From NCBI GenBank assembly GCA_052143315.1, contig JBKQTE010000055.1, positions 61,943-125,942 of the forward strand: DNA of 64,000 bases, read 5' to 3'. The position numbers were made by a program, and so were the translations under genes. Under the pieces are notes generated by a model. It was not told the origin of the DNA, ran no database searches, and worked only from the letters and a program-made list of their open reading frames with translations. Below, piece after piece: positions 45,858 through 55,608 of the stretch; position 1 is the first letter of the stretch; every line of letters starts with the position of its first letter. Source of the stretch: DASZIT01 sp052143315 (GTDB taxonomy: Bacteria > Actinomycetota > Acidimicrobiia > Acidimicrobiales > RAAP-2).

Positions 45858-47012
45858 GTGAAGTTTCGCTGCGAACGCGACTCCCTGGTGGAAGCGTTGA
45901 CGACCGCTGGGCGGGCGGTCAGCTCCCGTACGACGACGTCCGCCGCCCTCAACGGGGTTCGCATCGAGTCCGAAGGGAACCGGCTGGCGGTGGTCGGGAC
46001 CGACCTCGATCTGACGGTACACGTGTCGACCGAGGCCATCGGCCTCAACGACGGCGCCTGCGTGGCACCATCGCGGCTGTTGTCGGACATCGTGCGCTCC
46101 CTCGAGCCCGGAGCCGTGACCATCGAGTCCGAGGACGAGAAGATCGAGATCGCCGCCGCCCGTTCACGCTTCAGTCTCCGCACCTTCCCGCTCGACGACT
46201 TCCCGACTCTGCCCGAGCCACCGGCCCCCAGCACCTTTCTGCCGGCTGACGGGCTGGTCGACGCTTTGCGCCAGGTGGTGCGGGCGGCCTCCGGTGATGA
46301 TGCGCGCCCGCTCCTCACCGGGGTGCTGATCGCCACCGAGGGCACCGGTATCCGTCTGGTGGCGACCGACTCGTACCGGCTGGCCCTGCGCGACATCGAG
46401 GGGAGCGACGCTTCGCTCGACACCTCGCAGATCCTGGTGCCGGCGCGGGCCCTGTCGGAGCTGCAGCGGCTGTCGTCCCTCGGAAGCGGGTCGAAGGACG
46501 GCAAGCGGGCCGATGACGGCGAGGAAGCCGGCAGCTCCGGCCCCCTGGTGGGGCTGTCGATCGGCGACCACGACGTAACCTTCACCGCTGGGGACGTCCG
46601 GGTGAGCACCCGGCTGCTGGACGGGAGCTATCCCGACTACCGCCAGCTGATCCCGGCGGAGTACCCGAACCGGCTCCATGTGGGAAAGGACTCACTGCTG
46701 GACGCCCTGCGCCGGGTCCGGCTATTGGTGCGGGACAACACCACCCCGGTGCGGTTGTCGATGCGTCCAGGCGGCGTGGATCTGACGGTCGTCTCCCAGG
46801 AGGTGGGCGATGCCAGCGAGACGGTCGACGCCGACTTCGAGGGCGGCGACCTGACCATCGCCTTCAACCCCAGCTACCTGATCGACGGGGTGGAAGCGGT
46901 GGCCGGCGACGAGGTGCTGCTCGAGACCGTCGACGCCACCAAGCCGGCCACGGTCCGGGCGGCGGAACGTTCGGACTTCCGGTATCTCCTCATGCCGGTC
47001 CGCGTCTCCTAG
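45858..47012 (+). CDS. dnaN: DNA polymerase III beta sliding clamp DnaN
   Basis: 384-aa ring-forming clamp. Three related domains are visible, opening MKFRCERDSLVEALTTAGRAV, with LLTGVLIATEGTGIRLVATDSYRLAL in the middle domain (core TDSYRLA) and ending YLLMPVRVS. A 20-residue hydrophilic insert (SKDGKRADDGEEAGSSG, about 213-230) is longer than in many clamps. GTG start at 45858 follows GAAAGGA. Confidence 0.96.
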   Translation: MKFRCERDSLVEALTTAGRAVSSRTTTSAALNGVRIESEGNRLAVVGTDLDLTVHVSTEAIGLNDGACVAPSRLLSDIVRSLEPGAVTIESEDEKIEIAAARSRFSLRTFPLDDFPTLPEPPAPSTFLPADGLVDALRQVVRAASGDDARPLLTGVLIATEGTGIRLVATDSYRLALRDIEGSDASLDTSQILVPARALSELQRLSSLGSGSKDGKRADDGEEAGSSGPLVGLSIGDHDVTFTAGDVRVSTRLLDGSYPDYRQLIPAEYPNRLHVGKDSLLDALRRVRLLVRDNTTPVRLSMRPGGVDLTVVSQEVGDASETVDADFEGGDLTIAFNPSYLIDGVEAVAGDEVLLETVDATKPATVRAAERSDFRYLLMPVRVS

Positions 47013-47037
47013 CGGCTGGCGGCCCGCCCCCGGCTCT

Positions 47038-48129
47038 GTGCACATCGCCTCGCTGATCATCACGGACTTCCGGAACATCGGGGCGGCCACCATCACACCC
47101 GACCCGACCGGCACCACGGTGATCACCGGTCGGAACGGCACCGGCAAGACCAGTATCCTCGAGGCCATCGGCTACCTGTCGACCCTCCAGTCGTTCCGTG
47201 GCTCCCCCAAGGAGGCGATGGTCCGAAGCGGCGCCGACTGCGCCATCCTGCGGGCCCAGACCGTGGTGGGCGACCGGGCGGTCGACATCGAGGCCGAGTT
47301 GAGCATCGCCGGCAGATCGCGGACCATGGTCAACCGCCTAGCGGTGCGCCGGCGGGCCGACCTGCACGACGCCCTCCGCACCACGGTGTTCTCACCCGAG
47401 GACATCAGGGTGGTCCGGGGAGGACCGTCGGAGCGGCGCCGGTTCCTCGACGAGGCCCTGGCCGTCATCGATCCCCGATCCGCCGTCCACGTGGAGGAGG
47501 TGGAGAAGATCCTGCGCCAGCGGGCCGCCCTCCTCCGGAGGACGGGCGGCCGCATCGGCCCCGAGCTGGCCACCACCCTCGACGTGTGGGACGCCCGTCT
47601 CGACTCGGCCGGGACCACCCTGGTGGAGGCCAGAGAAGCGCTGACCCGGCACCTGGTGCCGGTGGTGGGCGAGCACTACGCCCGCCTGGCCGGCACCGAC
47701 ATCGAGGTGGGGATGGCGTACCGGCGGTCGTGGGAGGGCCGGCTCGTCGAAGCCCTGGCGGTGTCGCGGCCGGACGATACGGTGCGGGGGATGACCCTGG
47801 TCGGCCCCCACCGCGACGAGCTGGAGCTCACGCTGGGCGGCCTACCCGGGCGGACCCACGCCTCGCAGGGGGAGCAGCGGTCCCTGGCACTGGCCATCCG
47901 ACTGGCCGCCCACCAGCTGGCCACCGAGCACCTGGGTACCGCCCCAGTGCTCCTCCTCGACGACGTCTTCTCCGAGCTCGATCCCTACCGGGCCAAGGCC
48001 CTGCTGGCCGGTCTGCCGCCTGGTCAGTCGCTGCTGACCACCGCCCAACCACCGCCGTCCGAGGTGGGGCCGGCCGCCGTCTACACGGTGGAGCCGGCCG
48101 GCGTGGTCATCCCCGGGGATGGCCGGTGA
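47038..48129 (+). CDS. recF: DNA replication and repair protein RecF
   Basis: 363-aa SMC-like ATPase that loads RecA at gapped DNA. Walker A is ITGRNGTGKTSILEA, the ABC signature region THASQGEQRSLALAIRLAA, and Walker B APVLLLDDVFSELDPYRAKAL. GTG at 47038, 25 bp after dnaN. Its stop overlaps the next start (GTGA). Confidence 0.95.
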   Translation: MHIASLIITDFRNIGAATITPDPTGTTVITGRNGTGKTSILEAIGYLSTLQSFRGSPKEAMVRSGADCAILRAQTVVGDRAVDIEAELSIAGRSRTMVNRLAVRRRADLHDALRTTVFSPEDIRVVRGGPSERRRFLDEALAVIDPRSAVHVEEVEKILRQRAALLRRTGGRIGPELATTLDVWDARLDSAGTTLVEAREALTRHLVPVVGEHYARLAGTDIEVGMAYRRSWEGRLVEALAVSRPDDTVRGMTLVGPHRDELELTLGGLPGRTHASQGEQRSLALAIRLAAHQLATEHLGTAPVLLLDDVFSELDPYRAKALLAGLPPGQSLLTTAQPPPSEVGPAAVYTVEPAGVVIPGDGR

Positions 48130-48437
48130 GCCGGCGTCGGGAGGACCGGGGACCCCGCCCGCTGGAGTCGTCGCTGGAGACCGTCTCCTCCCAGCTGGGC
48201 CTGGGGGGGTCGGTGGGCATCGGCCGGCTGTTCGCCGGCTGGGAGGAGATCGTCGGGCCGGCAGTGGCCGGTCACGTCCAACCAGTCCGGATCGATGAGA
48301 ATGCCCTGGTGGTGACCGTAGATCACCCGGCGTGGGCCACCCAGGTGCGCCACCTCGGCGACGACCTGCTCGACCGGGTGGCGGCGGTCACCGGCAGCCC
48401 GAGGCCCGACCATCTCGAAGTCCGCGTGCGCCGCTAG
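48126..48437 (+). CDS. DUF721 domain protein (zinc-ribbon-free DciA-like)
   Basis: 103-aa protein conserved between recF and gyrB in actinobacteria. The DUF721/DciA core reads RLFAGWEEIVGPAVAGHVQPV and VTVDHPAWATQVRHLGDDLL. DciA-like proteins load or assist the DnaB helicase where DnaC is absent, so a link to the dnaB gene at 20.8 kb is reasonable but inferred. GTG at 48126 overlaps the recF stop. Confidence 0.88.
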   Translation: MSRRREDRGPRPLESSLETVSSQLGLGGSVGIGRLFAGWEEIVGPAVAGHVQPVRIDENALVVTVDHPAWATQVRHLGDDLLDRVAAVTGSPRPDHLEVRVRR

Positions 48438-48605
48438 GGAGCCCGCTCCCGGGCCCGACCATGGGTCGGGGGAGGCCCGTGCTCGGGTACACTGGTGCAT
48501 CGGAATAGGGCGTCCTACCGCTGAGCATGGGGGTGCTCACAACACCCCCGCAGTGCGGACTCCCTGGTTCCCCTTCGACCAGACCATGTGTGAAAGGGCG
48601 CGCCT

Positions 48606-50555
48606 GTGGCGCTGAAATCAGAGAACGAGCGCACCGCCAGCACGCCGTCGTACGACGCCGCCGACATCACGGTGCTGGAGGGTCTCGACCCGGTCCGCAA
48701 GCGGCCGGGGATGTACATCGGGAGCACCGGTCCGACCGGCCTGCACCACCTGGTGTGGGAGGTCGTCGACAACTCGGTCGACGAGGCGATGGCCGGGCAC
48801 TGCACCCGCATCGACGTGACCCTGCTGGCCGACGGCGGCGTGCGGGTCAGTGACGACGGGCGGGGCATCCCCACCGGACCCATGAAGGGCCACCACGGCA
48901 AGACGGCGGCCGAGGTGGTGCTCACCGTGCTCCACGCCGGCGGCAAGTTCGGCGAGGGCGGAGGCTACAAGGTCTCCGGCGGCCTCCACGGCGTCGGGGT
49001 GTCGGTGGTGAACGCCCTCTCTACCAAGCTGGTCCTGGAGATCGACCGCGACGGCGACCACCACGTGCTGGAGTTCGTCGACGGCGGCAAGCCGACCGGC
49101 AAGCTCGAGGTGGTGGGCAGGGCGCCGAAGGGCCGCACCGGCACGACTATCACCTTCTGGCCGGACGCGGCCATCTTCGACGAGGTCGAGTTCCGCGCCC
49201 AGACGGTGCTCGAGCGCCTACAGGTGATGGCGTTCCTCAACCGGGGCCTGGAGATCCGGTTCGTGGACGAGCGCCCGGACGGCAAGCCCTCCCAGGTGTT
49301 CAAGTACAAGGACGGGATCATCGACTACGTCCGGCACCTGAACGCCTCCAAAGAGGCGCTCTTCCGCAAGGTCGGGTCGTTCACCCGCACCGAGGACACC
49401 ATGGAGGTCGAGGTGGCCCTCCAGTGGAACACCGGCTTCTACGAGAGCCTCCACTCCTTCGCCAACGGGATCTCCACCATCGACGGCGGCATGCACGAGG
49501 AGGGGTTCAAGAAGGCCCTGACCAACGTGGCCAACAAGTATGCCCGGGCCAAGGGCACCCTGAAGGAGAAGGACCCCAACTTCAGCGGGGAGGACATCCG
49601 CGAGGGCCTGACCGCCATCATCTCGGTCCGCCTGCAGGACCCGCAGTTCGAGGGCCAGACCAAGGCCAAGCTGGGCAACGTTCCCGTCCGGTCCCTGGTG
49701 GAGCGGGCCACCAACGAAAAGCTCGCCGAGTGGTTCGAGGAGAACCCCCGCGAGGCCAACCAGATCATCCAGAAGGCCCAGCTGGCGTCGAGGGCCCGGG
49801 TGGCCGCCCAGTCGGCGCGAGACCTCACCCGGCGCAAGTCGGCCCTGGACGGGGCCGGTCTCCCCGGTAAACTGGTCGACTGCTCGTCGCGCGACCCGCG
49901 CGAGAGCGAGATCTTCATCGTGGAGGGCAACTCGGCCGGCGGGTCGGCCAAGGACGCCCGGAACCCGCGCCTGCAGGCCATCCTCCCCATCCGGGGGAAG
50001 ATCCTCAACGTCGAGCGGGCCCGCATCGACAAGATGCTGAAGAACACGGAGATCCAGGCGCTCATCTCGGCCATCGGCGCCGGCCTGGCCGACGAGTTCG
50101 ACGTCACCAAGATCCGCTACCACAAGGTGATCATCCTGGCCGATGCCGACGTGGACGGTTCGCACATCCGCACGCTGCTGCTGACGTTCTTCTTCCGCCA
50201 GATGAAGCCGCTGGTCGAGGGGGGCTTCGTCTACGTGGCCCAGCCGCCGCTCTACTCCACGCTGGTCGGCAAGGAGAAGATCTACCTGAAGGACGATCCG
50301 GCCAAGGACGCCTTCCTGGCCGAGCACCCGAACCACAAGGCCGACTTCCAACGGCTCAAGGGCCTCGGTGAGATGGACTTCGGTGAGCTGCGCGACACCA
50401 CCATGGACCCGGCGCGGCGGTCGCTGCTCCAGGTCGGGGTCGAGCAGGCGGCGCTGGCCGACGAGGTCTGCTCGGTCCTGATGGGCGAGGACGTCGACCT
50501 GCGGCGCCAGTTCATCCAGACCAACGCCAAGGACGTCCGCTTCCTCGACATCTGA
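48606..50555 (+). CDS. gyrB: DNA gyrase subunit B
   Basis: 649-aa ATPase subunit of gyrase. The GHKL ATPase begins LEGLDPVRKRPGMYIGST and has VSDDGRGIPTG and the lid GGKFGEGGGYKVSGGLHGV. The Toprim domain has the metal Glu in EGNSAGGSAKDARNP, then LADADVDGSHIRTLLL and KGLGEMDFGELRDTTMDP. The residue after Gly in EGN is Asn where E. coli has Asp426. GTG at 48606; a weak -10 TACACT lies about 110 bp upstream. Confidence 0.97.
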   Translation: MALKSENERTASTPSYDAADITVLEGLDPVRKRPGMYIGSTGPTGLHHLVWEVVDNSVDEAMAGHCTRIDVTLLADGGVRVSDDGRGIPTGPMKGHHGKTAAEVVLTVLHAGGKFGEGGGYKVSGGLHGVGVSVVNALSTKLVLEIDRDGDHHVLEFVDGGKPTGKLEVVGRAPKGRTGTTITFWPDAAIFDEVEFRAQTVLERLQVMAFLNRGLEIRFVDERPDGKPSQVFKYKDGIIDYVRHLNASKEALFRKVGSFTRTEDTMEVEVALQWNTGFYESLHSFANGISTIDGGMHEEGFKKALTNVANKYARAKGTLKEKDPNFSGEDIREGLTAIISVRLQDPQFEGQTKAKLGNVPVRSLVERATNEKLAEWFEENPREANQIIQKAQLASRARVAAQSARDLTRRKSALDGAGLPGKLVDCSSRDPRESEIFIVEGNSAGGSAKDARNPRLQAILPIRGKILNVERARIDKMLKNTEIQALISAIGAGLADEFDVTKIRYHKVIILADADVDGSHIRTLLLTFFFRQMKPLVEGGFVYVAQPPLYSTLVGKEKIYLKDDPAKDAFLAEHPNHKADFQRLKGLGEMDFGELRDTTMDPARRSLLQVGVEQAALADEVCSVLMGEDVDLRRQFIQTNAKDVRFLDI

Positions 50556-50619
50556 GCCTGCCCGACGCACCCCTAGGAGGGGCGGCCGGCACCACACACC
50601 GAAGGACTGAGAAACGCAC

Positions 50620-53094
50620 ATGGCACCACCGGACAACGACGGGACCACCGACACCGAGCCCGGTGGCGCCATCGAGCCCATCGAGATCCAGGAGGAGATG
50701 GAGCGCTCGTTCCTCGAGTACTCCATGTCGGTGATCGTGTCCCGGGCACTGCCCGACGTGCGTGACGGGCTGAAGCCGGTGCACCGCCGGATCCTCTACT
50801 CCATGTTCGACCAGGGCCTGCGTCCGGACCGGCCCCACTCCAAGTGCGCCAAGGTGGTCGGCGACGTGATGGGCTCGTATCACCCCCACGGCGATTCCTC
50901 CATCTACGAGGCCCTGGCCCGGATGGCCCAGGACTTCTCCATGCGCCACCCGCTGATCGACGGGCACGGGAACTTCGGCGGCACCGGCCCTGACGAGGGT
51001 CCGGCGGCCATGCGCTACACCGAGTGCCGCCTCGACTCGCTGGCCCTCGAGCTGATGGCCGGCATCGACCAGGACACCGTCGACTTCACCCCCAACTACG
51101 ACGCCACCTCCGAGGAGCCGACGGTGCTGCCGGCGCGCTTCCCGAACCTGCTGGTCAACGGCTCCCAGGGCATCGCGGTGGGCATGGCCACCAACATCCC
51201 TCCCCACAACCTCGGTGAGGTGATCGACGCCACCGTCCACCTCCTCGAACATCCCGACGCCACCCCCGACGAGCTGATGGGGTTCGTCAAGGGGCCCGAC
51301 TTCCCAACCGGGGCGCTCATCCTGGGTCGCCAGGGCATCCTCGACGCCTTCCGCACCGGGCGTGGGTCCATCAAGCTGCGGGCGGTGGCGGAGATCTCCG
51401 AGGGGCGCGACGGCGCCACCCGCATCATCGTGTCGGAGATGCCGTACCAGACCTCGATCGCCAGCGTGTCGAAGAAGATCGAGGACCTGGTGCGGGCCGG
51501 CGATCTCGACGGCATCGCCGAGGCCCAGGACGACTCGGCCGGCGGAAAGACGCGCCTGGTCATCCGCCTCAAGCGGGACGCCAACGCCAACGTGGTGCTG
51601 AACAACCTCTACAAGCAGACGCCGCTGCAGACCAGCTTCCCGGTCAACACCGTGGCTCTGGTGGACGGGGTGCCCCGGACGCTCAACCTGGCCCAGCTGC
51701 TGACCCACTACGTGGCGCACCAGATCGAGGTGGTGACCCGGCGTTCCCAGTTCCTGCTGAACAAGGCCCGCGCCCGGGCCCACGTGGTCGAGGGCCTGTT
51801 GAAGGCCATCGACATGCTGGACGCGGTGATCGCCACCATCCGCGGCTCCGACGACCGCCCCGCCGCCCTGGCCGCCCTGCAGGCGCCTCCGTTCGAGTTC
51901 TCCGAGGAGCAGGCCAACCACATCCTCGACATGACGCTGTCCCGCCTCACCCGGCTGGGCCGGGCCAACCTCGAAGAGGAGATGGCCAAGCTGCTGGAGG
52001 AGATCGCCGAGCTCGAGTCGATCCTCAACGACCCGGTGAAGCTTCGGGGCGTCATCGCCACCGAGCTGGGGGAGATCAAGGGCAAGTTCGCGAACGAGCG
52101 CCGGTCCATCGTCACCCACGACCCGGGCGACATGAACGTCGAAGACCTGGTGGACGACGAGGAGCTGGTCGTCACCATGAGCCGGGCCGGCTACGTCAAG
52201 GCGGTCTCCGCCGACGCCTTCCGCACCCAGGGGCGCGGCGGTCGGGGCGTGCAGGGGGCGAAGCTGAAGGAGGAGGACCTCATCGACGACGTGGTCCACA
52301 CCTCCTCTCACGCCCACCTCCTGCTCTTCTCCAACCGGGGCCGGGTGTTCCGGCTACGGGCCCTGGAGATCCCCATGAAGGAGCGCACCGCCCGGGGGAC
52401 GGCCATCGTCAACCTGCTTCCGCTGTCCCCCAGCGAGAAGATCCAGGCGGTGATCGGGACGAGGGACTTCTCGGCCGACCACTACCTGGTCTTCGCCACC
52501 AGGCTGGGACAGATCAAGAAGACCTCCTTCGCCGAGTACGACAAGTCCCGTCGCGAAGGGTTCATCGCCATCAACCTGCGGGAGGGCGACGAGCTGGTGC
52601 GGGTGGTGGAGACCTCCGGGGACGACGACCTCTTCCTGGTCACGCAGTCGGGAATGACCATCCGCTTCGCCGAGACGGACGTGCGGGCGATGGGTCGGGA
52701 CGCCGCCGGGGTGCGGGGGGTCCGCCTGAAGGCGGGTGACGAGGTCGTGTCGTGCGACGTGGCCCGCGACGACGCCGACATCCTACTGGTCACTGACGCC
52801 GGCTTCGGCAAGCGCACCAAGCTCGAGCGGTTCAACCGCCAGGCCCGGGGCGGCCAGGGGGTTCGGGGGATCAGGCTGACCGCCAAGCGCGGCAAAGTGG
52901 TGGCCGCCTTTATGGCGGCGCTGGACGATGAGATCCTTCTCATCTCCACCAGTGGGGTGGTTATCCGTATGCCGGTGCGCGAGATCGCCTCCCAGGGCCG
53001 CGACGCCACCGGAGTGCGGGTGATGAACCTCGACGGTGGCGACGCGGTGGCGGCGGTGGCACCGGTGGCGGGGGAGACCACCGGGGGCGAGTGA
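50620..53094 (+). CDS. gyrA: DNA gyrase subunit A
   Basis: 824-aa breakage-reunion subunit. Catalytic Tyr is in AAMRYTEC (near residue 133). The quinolone region reads HPHGDSSIYEALARMAQDF, with Glu where E. coli has Asp87. The C-terminal pinwheel has six blade repeats, including the GyrA-box-like QGRGGRGVQG. No intein. ATG at 50620, 64 bp after gyrB, so the two are probably one operon. Confidence 0.97.
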   Translation: MAPPDNDGTTDTEPGGAIEPIEIQEEMERSFLEYSMSVIVSRALPDVRDGLKPVHRRILYSMFDQGLRPDRPHSKCAKVVGDVMGSYHPHGDSSIYEALARMAQDFSMRHPLIDGHGNFGGTGPDEGPAAMRYTECRLDSLALELMAGIDQDTVDFTPNYDATSEEPTVLPARFPNLLVNGSQGIAVGMATNIPPHNLGEVIDATVHLLEHPDATPDELMGFVKGPDFPTGALILGRQGILDAFRTGRGSIKLRAVAEISEGRDGATRIIVSEMPYQTSIASVSKKIEDLVRAGDLDGIAEAQDDSAGGKTRLVIRLKRDANANVVLNNLYKQTPLQTSFPVNTVALVDGVPRTLNLAQLLTHYVAHQIEVVTRRSQFLLNKARARAHVVEGLLKAIDMLDAVIATIRGSDDRPAALAALQAPPFEFSEEQANHILDMTLSRLTRLGRANLEEEMAKLLEEIAELESILNDPVKLRGVIATELGEIKGKFANERRSIVTHDPGDMNVEDLVDDEELVVTMSRAGYVKAVSADAFRTQGRGGRGVQGAKLKEEDLIDDVVHTSSHAHLLLFSNRGRVFRLRALEIPMKERTARGTAIVNLLPLSPSEKIQAVIGTRDFSADHYLVFATRLGQIKKTSFAEYDKSRREGFIAINLREGDELVRVVETSGDDDLFLVTQSGMTIRFAETDVRAMGRDAAGVRGVRLKAGDEVVSCDVARDDADILLVTDAGFGKRTKLERFNRQARGGQGVRGIRLTAKRGKVVAAFMAALDDEILLISTSGVVIRMPVREIASQGRDATGVRVMNLDGGDAVAAVAPVAGETTGGE

Positions 53095-53143
53095 TCGGCC
53101 GCTGCACCGGTCGGGCGTGGTGTAGCGACGCGACGCCGTTTCC

Positions 53144-53177
53144 GGGGCTCTAGCTCGGTCGGTTGGAGCGCGGCACT
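53144..53177 (+). pseudogene. Decayed 5' half of a tRNA-Ile
   Basis: 34 nt beginning GGGGCTCTAGCTCGG match the first 34 nt of the intact tRNA-Ile at 63598 with four substitutions, every one an A changed to C or G. The match ends just before the anticodon; no 3' half follows. Many actinobacteria have tRNA-Ile after gyrA, so this is probably the remnant of the original or of a duplicated copy. Confidence 0.8.
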
Positions 53178-53185
53178 ACCAACGG

Positions 53186-53347
53186 GTGGCACGAGCACAA
53201 GTCTCGCGGAAGGGCCACAAGCGGGGGAACTTGGTCACCGTGAAGATCGATGGCGAGTCAGGCAGCCTCCAGGTGGGCGGCGGCATTGACGCCCTCGATC
53301 GCGGCGCTGACGCAGTGGGCCTCCGCGGTAACAGCACCGCCTTCTAG
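53186..53347 (+). CDS. Possible 53-aa protein after the tRNA remnant
   Basis: A GTG-started frame begins ARAQVSRKGHKRGN and ends GLRGNSTAF. It starts 8 nt after the tRNA remnant. A basic start followed by an acidic/Gly tail has no family I recognise, and there is no clear ribosome site. It may be a gene fragment left by the same rearrangement. Confidence 0.25.
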   Translation: MARAQVSRKGHKRGNLVTVKIDGESGSLQVGGGIDALDRGADAVGLRGNSTAF

Positions 53348-53422
53348 GGTATAGAGATCGCAGCCGTCGACGGGCCAGCGAACGTGCAGCTCGCGCAGGT
53401 GTAACCCCCGAGCGGAGGAGCG

Positions 53423-54307
53423 GTGCCCAACCAGGACGGAACCGGCAAGAAACAGCGGCGGCGGTCTGCCGTTACGGCAGGCCTCCGCAACCAGATTGCC
53501 ATGCACCGAACGATCGCCGGTGAGGTGATCTCCCTGGCACACCTTCTCGGGAGACCCGTGGTTGACCCAGACGGCAACAGGGTCGGCCGGGTCAACGACG
53601 TCGCCGTGCATTGGGACGCCGGAAGTGCTCATCCACGGGTGTCGGGGGTGGTCGTCAGCGTCAGCAAGGGACTTGCACTGGTCAGCGCGTCGGAGGTGAT
53701 CCTCGAACAGCGCAGGGTCCGACTCGTACCAACCCGGGTGTTGGCCGCAACGCCCGTCCGGGACGAGGGCGATATCGCGTTGGCCCGGGATGTGCTCGAC
53801 CGCCAGGTGGTGGACGTCGAGGGTGTGCAAGTCGTCCGTGCCTCCGACGTCTATCTCCTCAGGCTGTCCGACGGTTGGGAGCTCGCTGGAGTCGATGTCG
53901 GGTTTCGGGCCTACGCGCGCCGCCTGCTGCCCAAGCGACGGCGCTGCCCGCCGCCCGACAGAGCGGTCGACTGGGCCGATCTGCAGACGTTCGTGCCCGG
54001 TGCCGCGAACCCGGGAACTCCTGGTTTCACAGGCCCCGCAGCAGCAGCGGGCACTGTCGGAAGCGGCATCCAGCTGGGGAATCCGGCCAAGGATCTGCAC
54101 AAGCTCCGCGCAAGAGACGTTGCCGCTCTCATTTCGGACCTGGGGCGGCGGGAGCAGGCCCAGGTTGCATCTCTGGCCACCCCGTCCGCCGCCGCCGAGG
54201 TGCTGCGAGGGCTCAGCCAGGAGCATCGCGACGCTCTCCTGGCGGAGTTGAGCGAGAGTGATCGCGCCCGACTCGTTGCACTGCTCCGCCAGGATGATCC
54301 CACGTGA
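53423..54307 (+). CDS. PRC-barrel protein with MgtE N-terminal-like domain
   Basis: 294-aa cytoplasmic protein. Two PRC-barrel segments (about residues 28-100 and 108-165) read LGRPVVDPDGNRVGRVNDV and DRQVVDVEGVQVVRASDVYLL. The C-terminal third (about 225-290) has repeated helical units LRARDVAALISDLGRREQAQ and ALLAELSESDRARLVALL that resemble the MgtE Mg2+-sensing N domain. GTG at 53423 follows GGAGGAG. Its stop overlaps the NRAMP gene start, so it is probably the regulatory partner of that transporter. Confidence 0.82.
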   Translation: MPNQDGTGKKQRRRSAVTAGLRNQIAMHRTIAGEVISLAHLLGRPVVDPDGNRVGRVNDVAVHWDAGSAHPRVSGVVVSVSKGLALVSASEVILEQRRVRLVPTRVLAATPVRDEGDIALARDVLDRQVVDVEGVQVVRASDVYLLRLSDGWELAGVDVGFRAYARRLLPKRRRCPPPDRAVDWADLQTFVPGAANPGTPGFTGPAAAAGTVGSGIQLGNPAKDLHKLRARDVAALISDLGRREQAQVASLATPSAAAEVLRGLSQEHRDALLAELSESDRARLVALLRQDDPT

Positions 54308-55563
54308 CGGAAACCGCGTCGAGCGCACCTCATGCGCGGAAGCGATGGGTCGTCCGCCTGCTCGCCGTCCTCGCCATCCTCGGTCCGGGTCTCATCGCCG
54401 CCAATGCGGGGAACGACGCCGGTGGTGTTCTCACGTATGCCAGCGCCGGCTCGCAGTTCGGGTATCGCACGCTGTTCTTGATGGTGCTCATCACGGTGGC
54501 GCTCGTCGTGGTCCAAGAGATGTGCTCCCGGCTCGGGGTGTTCACGGGCGAGGGTCTGGGGGGTCTCATCCGCGAGCAGTTCTCCGCACGCAGCACATAC
54601 GGAGCAATGACTCTCCTGCTCATCGCCAACGCCGGCCTCACGGTGAGCGAGTTCGCCGGAGTCGGAGCGGCGATGGAGATCTTCGGGGTCTCCAAGTACC
54701 TCTCCGTCCCCATCGCCGCGGTGGCGGTATGGGGCCTGACCGTGCTCGGCACGTACTCCAAGGCCGAGAGGCTGTTCCTCGTCCTGGTCCTGGCGTTCCT
54801 CGCCTACCCGATCGCCGCCTTCTTGGGTCATCCCAACGGAAACGAGGTCATGAGCAACCTCGTCTGGCCGCACTTCCTGGCCACACATTCGTTCCTGGTC
54901 CTCTCGGTCGCCCTGATCGGGACCACGGTCACGCCCTACATGCAGTTCTACGTGGCCTCGGCCGTGGTGGACAAGGGGATCAAGCCGGCCGACTACCCGA
55001 GTGAGCGGATCGACACGGTGAGCGGTGCGATCTGGAGCGACGTCATCAGCATCTTCATCATCATCGCCACAGCGGCTGCCATCGGCGGTTCGGGTCCCTT
55101 GCAGTCCGCTCGCCAAGCAGCCGAGGCCCTGAAGCCGGTGGTGGGGCCCGCCGCTCCCGCACTCTTCGGGGTGGGCCTCCTCGGCGCGTCACTGCTCGCC
55201 GCATCTGTGGTACCGCTCTCGACCTCCTACGCGATCGCCGACGCGATCGGAGCACCGCGCTCGGTGTCGGCCAGCTTCCGGCAGGCGCCGCTGTTCTACT
55301 CACTGTTCACACTGCAGATCGTGGTGGGGGCCGGGGTCGCTCTCGCTCCCGGCAACCTGGTCGCCCTGGTCGTCAACGCCCAGGTGTTGAACGGAATCAT
55401 CACGCCGATGTTGCTGACGTATATCTTGATCCTGGCGAATCGAAAGCGGGTACTCGGGTCTGCCGTCAACGGGCCGATCTTCAAGGCTGTCGCGACGGTA
55501 TGCGTCGTCGTCGTCGGGGTCATGTCCCTCGTCGTGCTCGTTCAGACGGTGGCAGGCTTGTAA
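54304..55563 (+). CDS. NRAMP/SLC11-family divalent metal transporter with altered metal site
   Basis: 419-aa integral membrane protein with about 11 helices. The first-helix motif is GNDAGG where manganese/iron NRAMPs have DPGN, keeping the Asp but not the Pro or Asn. In helix 6 the MPH motif is replaced by TPYM, so the soft-metal Met is moved or lost. Known Mg2+-type NRAMP relatives also lack this Met. The linked MgtE-like domain protein supports Mg2+ or another hard cation; manganese cannot be excluded. GTG start overlapping the upstream stop. Confidence 0.85.
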   Translation: MTETASSAPHARKRWVVRLLAVLAILGPGLIAANAGNDAGGVLTYASAGSQFGYRTLFLMVLITVALVVVQEMCSRLGVFTGEGLGGLIREQFSARSTYGAMTLLLIANAGLTVSEFAGVGAAMEIFGVSKYLSVPIAAVAVWGLTVLGTYSKAERLFLVLVLAFLAYPIAAFLGHPNGNEVMSNLVWPHFLATHSFLVLSVALIGTTVTPYMQFYVASAVVDKGIKPADYPSERIDTVSGAIWSDVISIFIIIATAAAIGGSGPLQSARQAAEALKPVVGPAAPALFGVGLLGASLLAASVVPLSTSYAIADAIGAPRSVSASFRQAPLFYSLFTLQIVVGAGVALAPGNLVALVVNAQVLNGIITPMLLTYILILANRKRVLGSAVNGPIFKAVATVCVVVVGVMSLVVLVQTVAGL

Positions 55564-55608
55564 TTGCGGCGATGCGCACCTTGCCACCCATCGCCGGGTG
55601 AATCGGGC

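Noticed and set aside
48457..48475. CCCGACC/GGTCGGG hairpin before gyrB
   Set aside because: No T-run follows and it lies between co-directional genes; a terminator call is not supported.
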